Origin: Halobacteriovorax sp. JY17
Lineage (GTDB): Bacteria; Bdellovibrionota; Bacteriovoracia; Bacteriovoracales; Bacteriovoracaceae
Direction of reading: 5' to 3'
DNA length: 64,000 nucleotides
Assembly: GCF_002753895.1 (NCBI RefSeq)
Contig: NZ_NJER01000001.1
Span: 1,364,910 to 1,428,909, forward strand
Under the pieces are notes generated by a model, which did not search any database, was not told the origin of the DNA, and was given only the letters and a program-made list of their open reading frames with translations. Positions 36,381 through 45,208 of this stretch are shown here, one piece after another. The position numbers and the translations under genes were made by a program. How positions within the stretch are numbered: the stretch's first letter is position 1; the number at the start of each line of letters is the position of its first letter.

Positions 36381-37034
36381 TTATTTTAACTTAATCATCT
36401 TCTGGTCGTTGGCGTAGTCCTCTTTAGAAATAGAGGTTTCCTGCGAGACATGCTTAATTTTTTCTACGATATCAGCTATTCTATCAAGTGCGACATGAAC
36501 TTTATCTAAGCCTTCTAAGCTTCCCGTCATCTCACACTTTTCAATATACCCAAGAGCAATTGCTAAAGGATTATTTATTTCATGATGATAAGTCACAATC
36601 ATAGCATTAGCAGTTTCTAGCTCGCTCTTTTTCATATTTTCTATATTCATCTCTTTAATTGAGAGATGAGTCTTCATTCTAGCTTCTAAAATCTCCATAT
36701 TTATTGGCTTCATCACGTAATCATTTGCGCCAAGCTTAAGGGCAGAAACAATGTCTGAGGTTTCACTCATTGAAGTTGTCATAATGATAGGAAGTTCAAC
36801 TTGAGAAAAGGATTTTCTAATTTCCTCCATGACCTCAAGCCCTGTCATATCCGGCATCATAATATCTAGGAGTATCAAATCAAAGTAATGGGGACTCTGC
36901 TTTAGTAGATGTAAGCAATCCACTCCACCATTGACAATAGAAGTATGAAAGCCTCTTTTCTTGAGTCTCTTTTCAATTAATTTTGAAGTAATTTCATCAT
37001 CATCAACAATTAGGATATTCAAGATCTTCTCCAT
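36381..37034 (-). CDS. Receiver domain fused to an HisKA dimerisation domain, no kinase domain
   Basis: Residues 1-125 form a receiver: IVDDDE, phospho-acceptor Asp in LILLDIMMPDMTG and MKPINME with the Lys. After a helical linker comes an HisKA-like element with a candidate phospho-His (TYHHEINNPLAIALGY). The protein ends after this four-helix part, and no ATPase domain follows. It may be a phosphorelay or phosphatase-type protein. A TTG four codons in (37022) lies five bases after GGAGA and would give MNILIVDDDE; it may be the true start. Confidence 0.8.
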   Translation of the reverse strand: MEKILNILIVDDDEITSKLIEKRLKKRGFHTSIVNGGVDCLHLLKQSPHYFDLILLDIMMPDMTGLEVMEEIRKSFSQVELPIIMTTSMSETSDIVSALKLGANDYVMKPINMEILEARMKTHLSIKEMNIENMKKSELETANAMIVTYHHEINNPLAIALGYIEKCEMTGSLEGLDKVHVALDRIADIVEKIKHVSQETSISKEDYANDQKMIKLK

Positions 37035-37073
37035 TTAGAACATGAAGATTATCTCAAATTAAGATTTCTTAAG

Positions 37074-37096
37074 AAAGGGGGAAAGAATCCCCCTTT
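37074..37096 (-). terminator. Terminator of serS
   Basis: An eight-bp perfect stem (AAAGGGGG with CCCCCTTT) with a seven-base loop lies 11 bases after the serS stop on the minus strand. The following tract (CTTAAG) is only weakly T-rich. Confidence 0.65.
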
Positions 37097-37106
37097 AAGT
37101 AACTGA

Positions 37107-38375
37107 CTACTTCCCTAGGTACTCTTGTCCACCAAGGTAAGGTCTTAGTTTCGCTGGAACTTTAATTCTACCATCTGCTTGTTGATGGCACTCCAAGAAA
37201 GGAACAAGCGTTCTTGGAGTTGCTACTGCTGTATTATTCAAAGTGTGCACAAATTGTACTTTCCCATCACTATCTCTATATCTTGTATTAGTTCTTCTTG
37301 ATTGCCAGTCATGCAACTGAGAACAACTATGTGTCTCTCTGTATTTTTCTTCTGAAGGCACCCAACATTCAATATCATACATACGAACTTTTCCAGTTCC
37401 CATATCTCCTGTACAACATTCCACAATTCGATATGGAAGCTCAAAGTCTTGAACAATTTCTTCAGAAGTTTCTAAGAGGATTTTATGCCACTTATCTGAT
37501 TCTTCAGCAGAGTTCTTACAAATTACATACTGCTCAACTTTCATGAATTGATGAACTCTGATTAATCCTCTTACATCTCGACCATAGCTTCCCGCCTCTC
37601 TTCTAAAGCAAGGAGAATAGCCTGCGTAGAGAATTGGTAACTTGTCTTCTGTTAAAATATCTTTTGCGTGCAGAGAGTTTAATTGAACCTCTGCTGTTCC
37701 CGATAAATAAAGGTCGTCGTCAGGAAGATAGTAAACTTGATCTTTTCCTGTAGGAAAGTGACCAGTTCCAACAAGTGCTTCCTCTCTAGCTAGAGAAGGA
37801 GTTGAAACAAGAGTAAAACCTTTTGCTTGAAGCTTTTCAAGAGCATATCTATGCATCGCCATTTCTAAAAGAACCATATCATTTCTTAGAGAGTAACTTC
37901 TAGACCCACTTACAGAAGCGATCTTTTCAAACTCGGCCCAACCTTGTTTCTCTAAAATTTCAACATGATCGAGAGGCTTGAAATCAAAGTTTGGCAATTC
38001 ACCAAATTTCTTAACCTCAACGTTATCATTCTCATCGTTACCTATTGGCGCGAGAGGAGATGGAACCATTGGAGTCGTTAAAAGTAGATTTCTAAACTCA
38101 GCTTCTTTATCTGTAAGCGAAGGCTTCATAGCGTCTAGCTCTGTACCAATAACTCTTCCCTCTTCTATAAGAGCTGGTCTCTCTTCTGCCGAGGCCTTTG
38201 GGATCTTCTTTGAGTGACTATTTCTCTTTTCTTGAAGTTCTTGAACTTTTCCCTTTAGGTCGGATATTTCTTTGTCTAAAGACAGTAATTGGTCAAAATC
38301 GAATGCAATATTCTTAACTTTTGCAGCCGTTTTAACAGCGTCTAGATTTTCTCTGATGAACTTAATATCTAACAT
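37107..38375 (-). CDS. serS: Seryl-tRNA synthetase
   Basis: SerS charges tRNA-Ser. The 422-residue protein has the N-terminal coiled-coil arm that grips the tRNA (about 30-100, DLKGKVQELQEKRNSHSKK). Its class II core has GTAEVQL (serine binding), motif 2 FRREAGSYGRDVRG and motif 3 near LNNTAVATPRTLVPFLE. GAGGTACCTAA precedes the ATG and a hairpin follows the stop. The gene is monocistronic. Confidence 0.97.
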   Translation of the reverse strand: MLDIKFIRENLDAVKTAAKVKNIAFDFDQLLSLDKEISDLKGKVQELQEKRNSHSKKIPKASAEERPALIEEGRVIGTELDAMKPSLTDKEAEFRNLLLTTPMVPSPLAPIGNDENDNVEVKKFGELPNFDFKPLDHVEILEKQGWAEFEKIASVSGSRSYSLRNDMVLLEMAMHRYALEKLQAKGFTLVSTPSLAREEALVGTGHFPTGKDQVYYLPDDDLYLSGTAEVQLNSLHAKDILTEDKLPILYAGYSPCFRREAGSYGRDVRGLIRVHQFMKVEQYVICKNSAEESDKWHKILLETSEEIVQDFELPYRIVECCTGDMGTGKVRMYDIECWVPSEEKYRETHSCSQLHDWQSRRTNTRYRDSDGKVQFVHTLNNTAVATPRTLVPFLECHQQADGRIKVPAKLRPYLGGQEYLGK

Positions 38376-38507
38376 TTAGGTACCTCAATATTGGGAAAAA
38401 ATTATATTGACCAATTTATTACAAAAGTCTCTAATAATCAAAGGCTGACACAGTACGCACACAGTCAAACTTGTTGCAAATAACCAAACTCGTGTAATAA
38501 TAAATTT

Positions 38508-38855
38508 ATGAAAAAAATACTAATTGTTGACGACGAAAAAATCTTAGCAGACTGTCTTAGAGAAGAATTTGAATTCCTAGGTCACGAAGTAGTCGTAGTT
38601 AATGAATCTAGTGATGCCCCGGCACAACTATTTTCCAATAACTTCGATATCATTCTGCTCGACATAAAAATGCCAAAGATCAATGGGGTTGAGCTTTTTG
38701 AGCAAATTAGACCTCACACTGATGCCAAAATAGTCTTTCTCTCTGCCATAAGCGACATGATGAGTCATGACCCTGTTCTTCAGAAGGCAGATATGATACT
38801 AGAGAAGCCATTCTCAGTAGAAGACATTAAGAAAATTGTAGATTTAGCAAAGTAG
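38508..38855 (+). CDS. Single-domain response regulator
   Basis: The 115-residue protein is a lone receiver: ILIVDDEKIL, phospho-acceptor Asp in IILLDIKMPKING and LEKPFSVEDI with the Lys. It has no output domain, so it probably acts by protein-protein contact, as CheY does. No Shine-Dalgarno precedes the ATG. A TAATAA box ends seven bases before it and TTGTTG lies 18 bases further up, which suggests a leaderless mRNA. It is followed nine bases later by a small Cys-containing gene. Confidence 0.9.
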   Translation: MKKILIVDDEKILADCLREEFEFLGHEVVVVNESSDAPAQLFSNNFDIILLDIKMPKINGVELFEQIRPHTDAKIVFLSAISDMMSHDPVLQKADMILEKPFSVEDIKKIVDLAK

Positions 38856-38863
38856 GAAAAATA

Positions 38864-39067
38864 ATGGCAAAGTGTAAATTTTGTAGCAAAGATATTTCAT
38901 GGCTCAAGGAAGGAAGAAAGTTCACTCCAGTTGAGGGAGATGGAACCGTCCACAAATGTGATGAAATGATGAATTCCATGAAGAGCATCAAGAGTATGGA
39001 GCGCTCTTCCCTATCTCCAGAAGAAATCAAGAAATACGAAGAAGCGATCAATAAAAAGAAGAAATAG
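38864..39067 (+). CDS. Small putative zinc-binding protein
   Basis: The 67-residue protein begins MAKCKFCSKDISW, has a later HKCDE and ends in a basic helix. CxxC together with His and Cys could hold one zinc ion. AGGAAAAATA precedes the ATG. It lies nine bases after the lone receiver gene and is probably co-transcribed with it. Similar short proteins exist in Proteobacteria, but I cannot name a function. Confidence 0.7.
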   Translation: MAKCKFCSKDISWLKEGRKFTPVEGDGTVHKCDEMMNSMKSIKSMERSSLSPEEIKKYEEAINKKKK

Positions 39068-39145
39068 ACCTCCTAACCCACCATTAATAGGCTCATTCCA
39101 CTTTTTTGCCCTCTAGAAGCCTTTGTTCATGGTACGATATAGTAT

Positions 39146-39817
39146 ATGAGCAAGCAGGAGGCGCCTATTTATCGCTATTCTCATCTCATCATTCTCTTTT
39201 TCTTGAGCTTGAGTACGTTCTCAAAAGATATATCTGACTATCAAGAAACTAAATCCCTTCAATTTCAATGTATTCAGAAAATCTTAAATCACCCCTTCAC
39301 TAAAGCTCACTACCCTAATCTTACGACTGATCAAACCTCTAGTATGTATTATGAATTTCTCACCCAAATTGATCAATTCTGTAATTGCCAGAGCAGTATT
39401 CAAAAGAGTGAAAATAAAGAAAAGAATGCTGACTTCTTTAACTGGAGCTTTAAAGATAAGAGGATTACTTTTGAAAAAGAAGACCAGTGTATTTTAAAGA
39501 ATTTCTCAGATCATGCGATACACACTATATATACAATCGCTTTAGATACGAAATTAAGGAAGCATTTAAACCTTAGAATAAAACATAGACTTCCAAACTC
39601 TGCTTATCACTTGGCCACAGAGAGTTCTGCAGAGATGAAGTTCAATTGTATTGAAGAAAAAATTCTTAGAAGTTGTTCTAAAATAAAGAGCTTAAGAACA
39701 ACTTATAATTGCATTCAAAGCTCGACTGACAATTTCAAAGAATTCGACACTTTTGAGCGCCAATGCCCACAATTTCAAAATGAGCAAAGGCTAGCACAAA
39801 CAGTTGACCTGATCTAG
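39146..39817 (+). CDS. Exported protein of unknown function with several cysteines
   Basis: The first 30 residues contain a signal-like hydrophobic stretch (HLIILFFLSLSTFSKD). The rest of the 223 residues is polar and holds about nine cysteines, including CNCQS and three Cys near the C-terminus, consistent with a periplasmic disulfide protein. I do not recognise a family. No ribosome site precedes the ATG; TACGAT ends seven bases before it. The 3' end overlaps the convergent permease gene by four bases. Confidence 0.6.
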   Translation: MSKQEAPIYRYSHLIILFFLSLSTFSKDISDYQETKSLQFQCIQKILNHPFTKAHYPNLTTDQTSSMYYEFLTQIDQFCNCQSSIQKSENKEKNADFFNWSFKDKRITFEKEDQCILKNFSDHAIHTIYTIALDTKLRKHLNLRIKHRLPNSAYHLATESSAEMKFNCIEEKILRSCSKIKSLRTTYNCIQSSTDNFKEFDTFERQCPQFQNEQRLAQTVDLI

Positions 39818-40821
39818 AGATTGGTAGGTAACTTCCCACCAAGTAATTCCGCCAAAGTCTTCGTCGTTTCGATTTTAGAAAGAACAATCTTCATTACAGC
39901 GGTCATAGGAACAGCAAGGAACATTCCAGGAATTCCCCAGACAAGCCCCCAAAAGAGTAGAAAGAGAAGTATTACAATTGGGTGTAACCCAAGGTTCTCT
40001 CCCATAATCTTTGGCTCTACAACGTTTCCAATACTAAATTGAATTGCACTTGATATACTCATTACAGTTACAAGTTCAAAACCTGGTCCAAATTGTAGAA
40101 ATAGAACAGGAAGAGGAATCAGTACAGCAATGATTGAGCCAATACTTGGAATAAAATTTAGTAGAAAAGTTAAAATCACAAACATAAAAGCTAAATCTAC
40201 TTTTAAACTAAATAGTAGAATTCCTACAAGTAATGCTGTTATAAAAGACATGAAAAACTTTGTTGCGACATATTTAGAAATTTTATAGTGAACTTGTTTG
40301 ACCATATCATTATTAATCTTTGTTACGCCTTCTCCCGCAATGAGAAAGAGCACCATGATCACTATTAAAATAGTATTTGAGATAAACATCATTAGACTAC
40401 CAGAGAACTTTTTAAAAATAGAAAGAACTGGAAGTTCTTGAATTGTACTCTTAATTACATCAGGGTTAATTTCAATATTATAAGAATTTAAAAAAGCGAT
40501 GACAGAGTCAACAGCAAGAGTGAAACGAATATGGTAATCCCCTATTCCATCTATAAATGTATTTAAACTTTTTACAATGAAGATACTTACTAAAACTGAA
40601 CAGAAAATAAATATTCCCATTGTAAGAACCACCGCAATAAAACGTGGAGCTTTCAACCTTGTCTCAAACCAATCGATTGAAGGGCCAGAAACAGAGAAAA
40701 TAAAAAGAGAAATTACAAATGGAATCAAAATCGATTTGGTATAAATGAGTGCTCCTGTAAAAGCGATAAATGTTAAAATCACTAAGCACACATTATTTAT
40801 ACGATCGTATGTATCTTTCAA
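39814..40821 (-). CDS. AI-2E family transporter (PerM/YdiK-like permease)
   Basis: The protein has about eight hydrophobic spans and the family's C-terminal signature: FLLNFIPSIGSIIAVLIPLP and IGNVVEPKIMGENLGLHPIVILLF. Members export or exchange small molecules or ions; the AI-2 role applies to one member only. The TTG at 40821 follows GGAGG by five bases and is the likely start; an upstream in-frame GTG overlaps the ribosome site. It is transcribed alone. Confidence 0.9.
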   Translation of the reverse strand: MKDTYDRINNVCLVILTFIAFTGALIYTKSILIPFVISLFIFSVSGPSIDWFETRLKAPRFIAVVLTMGIFIFCSVLVSIFIVKSLNTFIDGIGDYHIRFTLAVDSVIAFLNSYNIEINPDVIKSTIQELPVLSIFKKFSGSLMMFISNTILIVIMVLFLIAGEGVTKINNDMVKQVHYKISKYVATKFFMSFITALLVGILLFSLKVDLAFMFVILTFLLNFIPSIGSIIAVLIPLPVLFLQFGPGFELVTVMSISSAIQFSIGNVVEPKIMGENLGLHPIVILLFLLFWGLVWGIPGMFLAVPMTAVMKIVLSKIETTKTLAELLGGKLPTNL

Positions 40822-40946
40822 GAAAACCTCCACTTATTAAGTAGTTAATAGTAGCCACATTAGTTGAATTGTACAATATCCCTAAAAATCAATACGTTAC
40901 GAAGAAATAGTAAAGTTCTTCTGTCAAGTATCCGATGAGATGAACT

Positions 40947-42662
40947 ATGACTAAGTATATCTATATATTCTCAATTGCCCTGCTCTTCTCTTGCTCAAGC
41001 GTGTTGACCCCAACATCCTCACGAACTCCCGCAAGTATAGAAGACGATCCAAATTGCGCCAATGTCGTTAGAAAGTTTATTACTAACGATTATAATGAAA
41101 GTCTTTTAAAAGAGATTGAAAATAAAGATCTTATTAAAAGGTCTACTAATACTATGCAAATAAAATTACCAAAGAAGAGCTGGTGGAATAAATTTAAAGA
41201 CTCTTGGACTCATACATTTAAAAACTGGAATGATAATAAGTATGTGTCTTTCTATATGTACGATGAAGAAGAAACTGTTGCCAGCGCTGCTGCTTATGCA
41301 AAGTTTCTCAGAAAGACAGTAGATCAAGTAGAAGTCAATAAAGATGAAGAGTCAGTTTTAAAAACAATTGATACATGGTTCACTAAGTACACTCACTACG
41401 AGAAAGAGCTAAACGATCTCATCAATGAAAGGGTCTCTCTTGCCTATAATAGAGATATTTTAAAGAAGTATAATTTCGAAGGAAATAGGGCCGAAGTTGA
41501 TCTCATCTTTGTAAAGAATGGAGAAGAAGTCCATGAGAAGATGATCTTCTACAAGGACGATAAGAACCTTCAATACTATATTAAACAACTGGATAAGAGA
41601 ATTACAGAACTTGACGGTGGAATGTTCGACTGGTGGTTTGATGAAGGCGTTATCAAGCAGAGAATCATTCAACAAGCAATGCTACAAGATAAGCTCATCA
41701 TTACTCACCGAGAGCTTGAGTACTACATCAATAATACAGAAGGAATTACAGCGGGCACTCTTCAAACACTAAAACTAAAGTTGAAGCAATTTGAAGAGGC
41801 CATTGATAATCTAAACTTCACTCCTTCAAAGTATGGAATAAATAAAATAGCGAATAGATCCATCAGAAAAGAAATTGCAGCTCTTCCTAAAACAGTGAAA
41901 ACCTTCAAAAAAGTTCAAGATGGAAAGAAGGTGATGAACGAGCTTTTGACAGATCAAGACAAAGATCGATTAAAGTTCTTCACCAATGGATATGCCAGAG
42001 TCTTCCAAGGAACTGCTCTAGGAGCCTTTGCGACTGGTTCAGGAACTTCAATCTGGATTGGTTTAAAAGAATACTTTATGTGGGGAGAAAATAAGAAGTA
42101 TGCCTGTGTAAAGCTTCCAGAAGAAAAAGAATTCTTAAATTGTATTCAAGAATATATTGAAAAGAGATACCCAGTTCTCTTTCAAGCTGCAATTTTAAGT
42201 GGAGACTTCAATCCATTTGATTACGAGAATATTCCAGAAGATCAAAAAGAAAGCTATATGGAAGAACTTGAACATATCAAAAGGTTAAGAGTTACTTTTA
42301 AGATCCTTGAGGCAAGGAAGAAGAAAACAAGAGAAGATCTTTCAGAGTCAATTAAAACGATGTATGACTCTATTGTTATCAATGAAGACGAACTTCATTC
42401 CTGTGCAAGGCTCACTCTAGAACTATTCCCAGGATGTATGATTGACTACTTAATGCAGAAATTTCCGGGAGTCTTTTCCGCTTGGACGACTCAAAATGGC
42501 GATCTAAAAGGAGGAGAAGTTGATATTTATGATTTCAAATCGATTCCTGACAATTACAGAGAGCTCTACAAAGTTGAAGTAGAAAAGATTAGTGCTCAAA
42601 GGGCCACCTACGAAGATTTTTATAGTGATTTTTCTAAAGATGCCGTTTTTCTTTTAGAGTGA
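40947..42662 (+). CDS. Large lipoprotein of unknown function
   Basis: The signal sequence ends in a lipobox (IALLFSC, Cys16). The 555 mature residues are mainly charged helices with probable coiled coils (e.g. 140-180 and 240-300). A small Gly/Ala-rich hydrophobic patch lies near residue 355 (GTALGAFATGSGTSIW). Two C-terminal segments share similar patterns: LNCIQEYIEKRYPVLFQAA with later FDYENIPEDQKESYMEELE, and PGCMIDYLMQKFPGVFSAW with later YDFKSIPDNYRELYKVEVE. They look like an internal duplication. No family is recognised. Confidence 0.7.
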   Translation: MTKYIYIFSIALLFSCSSVLTPTSSRTPASIEDDPNCANVVRKFITNDYNESLLKEIENKDLIKRSTNTMQIKLPKKSWWNKFKDSWTHTFKNWNDNKYVSFYMYDEEETVASAAAYAKFLRKTVDQVEVNKDEESVLKTIDTWFTKYTHYEKELNDLINERVSLAYNRDILKKYNFEGNRAEVDLIFVKNGEEVHEKMIFYKDDKNLQYYIKQLDKRITELDGGMFDWWFDEGVIKQRIIQQAMLQDKLIITHRELEYYINNTEGITAGTLQTLKLKLKQFEEAIDNLNFTPSKYGINKIANRSIRKEIAALPKTVKTFKKVQDGKKVMNELLTDQDKDRLKFFTNGYARVFQGTALGAFATGSGTSIWIGLKEYFMWGENKKYACVKLPEEKEFLNCIQEYIEKRYPVLFQAAILSGDFNPFDYENIPEDQKESYMEELEHIKRLRVTFKILEARKKKTREDLSESIKTMYDSIVINEDELHSCARLTLELFPGCMIDYLMQKFPGVFSAWTTQNGDLKGGEVDIYDFKSIPDNYRELYKVEVEKISAQRATYEDFYSDFSKDAVFLLE

Positions 42663-43448
42663 TGATACTTCTTCGTCACTCTTTAGAATAATTATTACCC
42701 CTATGATAATCATTACTCCGCAGAGAAATTGTCCCATGGTAAAAATCCCAAAGTAGAGACCAATCTGAGGGTCTGGACTTCTAAAGAATTCAATGACAAA
42801 CCTAAAGAATCCATAGAAAGAAACAAAGAGTCCGGTACAAAAGCCTCGTCTATTTAGCTTATTTCTTCCAAAGAAAAATAAAATAAGAAAGAGAGTCAAC
42901 CCTTCTAATAACGCTTCATAAATTTGCGAAGGATGCCTAGGCTCTCCATTATAAAACTTAGGAAAGATTACGGCCCATGGAACATCCGTCACTCTCCCTG
43001 CAAGTTCTCCATTTATAAAATTTGAAATTCTTCCAAAGAAAATACCTATTGGAGCAAAGATGCTGATAGCGTCAGTGAAGGTTAAAAATGGTACTTTATA
43101 CTTTCTTGATTGATAGAAAGTATAAAGACCAATTCCAATAATTGCCCCATGAAAACTCATCCCTCCTTCCCAGAGAGCGAATACTTTCATTGGTTCTTTT
43201 AGATAGTAGCCTAAATTATATATAAGAATGTAGCCTATTCTTCCCCCAAGGACGAGAGAGAGAAAGCCGATTGAGAGATAGTCATGAATCAACTTCTTTG
43301 AGAGAGTGATTTTCTTCTTAGAAGATAAACTCATCACTCCAAAATAAACAATGAAAAAACCTGCTATATAAGAAAGCCAATACCAAGGAAGGATAAACCA
43401 TCCCCATTCAACCGCCATTGGAGATAAGTCATGTACGTAGTAATTCAT
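42654..43448 (-). CDS. lgt: Prolipoprotein diacylglyceryl transferase
   Basis: Lgt transfers diacylglycerol to the lipobox cysteine, the first step of lipoprotein maturation. The 264-residue membrane protein has seven hydrophobic spans and the Lgt signatures GGMSFHGAIIGIG and FFGRISNFINGELAGR, with the catalytic His and Arg residues. It follows a DUF2489 gene by 28 bases on the same strand. The ATG lacks a clear ribosome site. Several lipoproteins in this window would be its substrates. Confidence 0.96.
   Translation of the reverse strand: MNYYVHDLSPMAVEWGWFILPWYWLSYIAGFFIVYFGVMSLSSKKKITLSKKLIHDYLSIGFLSLVLGGRIGYILIYNLGYYLKEPMKVFALWEGGMSFHGAIIGIGLYTFYQSRKYKVPFLTFTDAISIFAPIGIFFGRISNFINGELAGRVTDVPWAVIFPKFYNGEPRHPSQIYEALLEGLTLFLILFFFGRNKLNRRGFCTGLFVSFYGFFRFVIEFFRSPDPQIGLYFGIFTMGQFLCGVMIIIGVIIILKSDEEVSSL
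42656..42682. terminator. Possible bidirectional hairpin at convergent gene ends
   Basis: A seven-bp inverted repeat (AGAGTGA/TCACTCT) with a 13-base loop spans the overlapping stop codons of the large lipoprotein gene and lgt. Both flanks are only moderately T-rich, so terminator function is tentative. Confidence 0.3.
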
Positions 43449-43476
43449 TTAAATATGATAGCATAGAAATTTGTGA

Positions 43477-43941
43477 CTAAAGAAGCTCTTTTACATCTGC
43501 GTGGAGAATTTGAACCGCCTCTAAGAATTTAGCCTGATACTTTTCTTCTACTTTAAATCGATCTATATCTTCTTTCATTATTTCTTGTTTGCTTAACTCA
43601 TTTCTCTTTTCATGAGTTTTAAAGTTTTTTAACTCTTGGTACATATTAAAGAAGACTTCATAATCTTTCTTTGAGGAGTCTAACATCTTTGACTTATCAA
43701 CTAACATTCGGATTCTAATACATCCCTCTGAAACCTCACATTGCTCTTGGATGAGGGCCTTAGAGATAATATCAAGACTTTCTAAAATAAACTTTTCCTT
43801 CTCTCTCGTATTCTTTAAACTCTCTTTTGCAAAGCTACTCTGTTGCTGAATTCTCTTCGCCAAGAAGAAAATAAGAGTACTTAATAAGGAGATCAAAAAA
43901 ATAAGGCCTACTAGAATTTCAAAAAAGTACTTCTCTAACAA
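43477..43941 (-). CDS. DUF2489 family membrane-anchored protein
   Basis: A single N-terminal membrane span (residues 7-27) is followed by a helical cytoplasmic or periplasmic domain. The core ISKALIQEQCEVSEGCIRIRMLVD carries the DUF2489 signature (SEGCIRI). The function of the family is unknown. The start is TTG with AGAGG eight bases upstream. It lies between the radical SAM gene (12 bases) and lgt (28 bases), so the three may form an operon. Confidence 0.8.
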   Translation of the reverse strand: MLEKYFFEILVGLIFLISLLSTLIFFLAKRIQQQSSFAKESLKNTREKEKFILESLDIISKALIQEQCEVSEGCIRIRMLVDKSKMLDSSKKDYEVFFNMYQELKNFKTHEKRNELSKQEIMKEDIDRFKVEEKYQAKFLEAVQILHADVKELL

Positions 43942-43953
43942 AATTATATCCTC

Positions 43954-44862
43954 TTACAACATATGCTGTGGTGTCTTTGGATAAACTCCTTCAGGAATTT
44001 CTAAGATCCAAGCATTTAGCGTTTCTACCAAACTAGCTGTATCACGATTTAATCGACCACCCAAAGGAAATTGATTAGACACATGATTTGCTCTGAATAA
44101 AATCTCTCGATTGGAAGGCTTAATTAATTTTAAAATATCTCGCATTTCAGTAGTTAACTCTCTTGAAGTTAGCATATCAAAATTTCCCTTCTCCACCATT
44201 CGCTTAAGAGGAGTTCCAGAGACAGCAACAGTCGTTAACAATGAGAAGAACTTTGGTGAAATTTTACTAATAAGCGCGGCCGTCTCACTCACGTGCTCCT
44301 GACTAAATTTACGCCCACCAATTCCTAACATTCCTATTATTGAGATATCCCACCCAGAAAGATGAAGCTTTTCACAGCCAGAAACCATGTCCGCAGCAGT
44401 ATTTCCTTTAACAATACGGTGAAGAACCTGATCAGAGCCACTCTCCATTCCTAAATAAGCAATACTTAGCTTATTTTGCTTCAAGAGCTCTAACTCTTCC
44501 CTACTCTTATCTAACATATTCTGGGCCGTGGCATAGACACCAACTCTTTCTACGCTTGGAAAGTAGTGATTAACAAGCTTCAAAGCACCTAAGAGAAGTT
44601 CAGTACTCGCCCCCAAAGCATCACCATCACAAAAGAAGACTTTCCGAGGAGTATAGTTAAGCCTCTGAAAATACTCATGAGTGTTCTTAATTTCTAACTC
44701 AATTTCCTCTAAACTTCTTTCTCGGTACTTCTTTGAGCGATACATATTGCAGTAAGTGCACAGATTGTGAGAACAGCCGATAGTCACCTGTAGTAGAAAA
44801 CTACGCCCTTCTGATGGCGGTCTAAATACTGGTTCTTCGTACTCTATAGGAAAGTCATACAT
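43954..44862 (-). CDS. Radical SAM protein with CX4CX2C cluster motif
   Basis: The cluster motif is VTIGCSHNLCTYCNMYRSKK, with four rather than three residues between the first two cysteines, as in a known subset of radical SAM proteins with GCSHN. Later features include FFCDGDALG and YLGMESGSDQVLHRI of the partial TIM barrel. These proteins resemble coproporphyrinogen oxidase-like enzymes in layout, but this subgroup has no assigned substrate. The 302-residue length indicates no large accessory domain. Confidence 0.85.
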   Translation of the reverse strand: MYDFPIEYEEPVFRPPSEGRSFLLQVTIGCSHNLCTYCNMYRSKKYRERSLEEIELEIKNTHEYFQRLNYTPRKVFFCDGDALGASTELLLGALKLVNHYFPSVERVGVYATAQNMLDKSREELELLKQNKLSIAYLGMESGSDQVLHRIVKGNTAADMVSGCEKLHLSGWDISIIGMLGIGGRKFSQEHVSETAALISKISPKFFSLLTTVAVSGTPLKRMVEKGNFDMLTSRELTTEMRDILKLIKPSNREILFRANHVSNQFPLGGRLNRDTASLVETLNAWILEIPEGVYPKTPQHML

Positions 44863-44899
44863 AGTTTAATCTCTTTCAATAATATGATATGTAGACCTG

Positions 44900-45208
44900 A
44901 TGAATACCATAAACATGAATTTTATTACAGATGAAAAAGAGTACTGGATTACTTCTATAAGTAATGAGAAGCACGTTATTGTATTCAAGGATAAAGAAAC
45001 TGCTCATCAATTTAAGCTCTCACTTCTTCTTGGAACTGTTGATGCTCCTTGGGAGTCACCAATGGACTACACTTTTCTTCAAGACCGAGATGGAAAGTCG
45101 TTCTATGAAGTGAACGAAAATATTAATAAAAAAGATGACTGGAAAGCGGAAGCTTGCTGTCAATCAGGTTGTCCCGGATGTCCGTGGACAATCTCACAAG
45201 GAATATAA
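44900..45208 (+). CDS. Small protein with C-terminal CC-x3-C-x2-C motif
   Basis: The 102-residue protein has no signal peptide and ends with ACCQSGCPGCPW, four clustered cysteines that could bind a metal or Fe-S cluster. Similar cysteine-rich tails occur in small uncharacterised bacterial proteins. Its stop overlaps the start of the pseudouridine synthase by one base (TAATG), so the two are translationally coupled. No ribosome site is obvious at its own start. Confidence 0.65.
   Translation: MNTINMNFITDEKEYWITSISNEKHVIVFKDKETAHQFKLSLLLGTVDAPWESPMDYTFLQDRDGKSFYEVNENINKKDDWKAEACCQSGCPGCPWTISQGI

Noticed and set aside
45154-45207. Extended N-terminus for the pseudouridine synthase
   Set aside because: It overlaps the upstream gene and lacks a ribosome site, whereas AAGGAA precedes the ATG at 45208.
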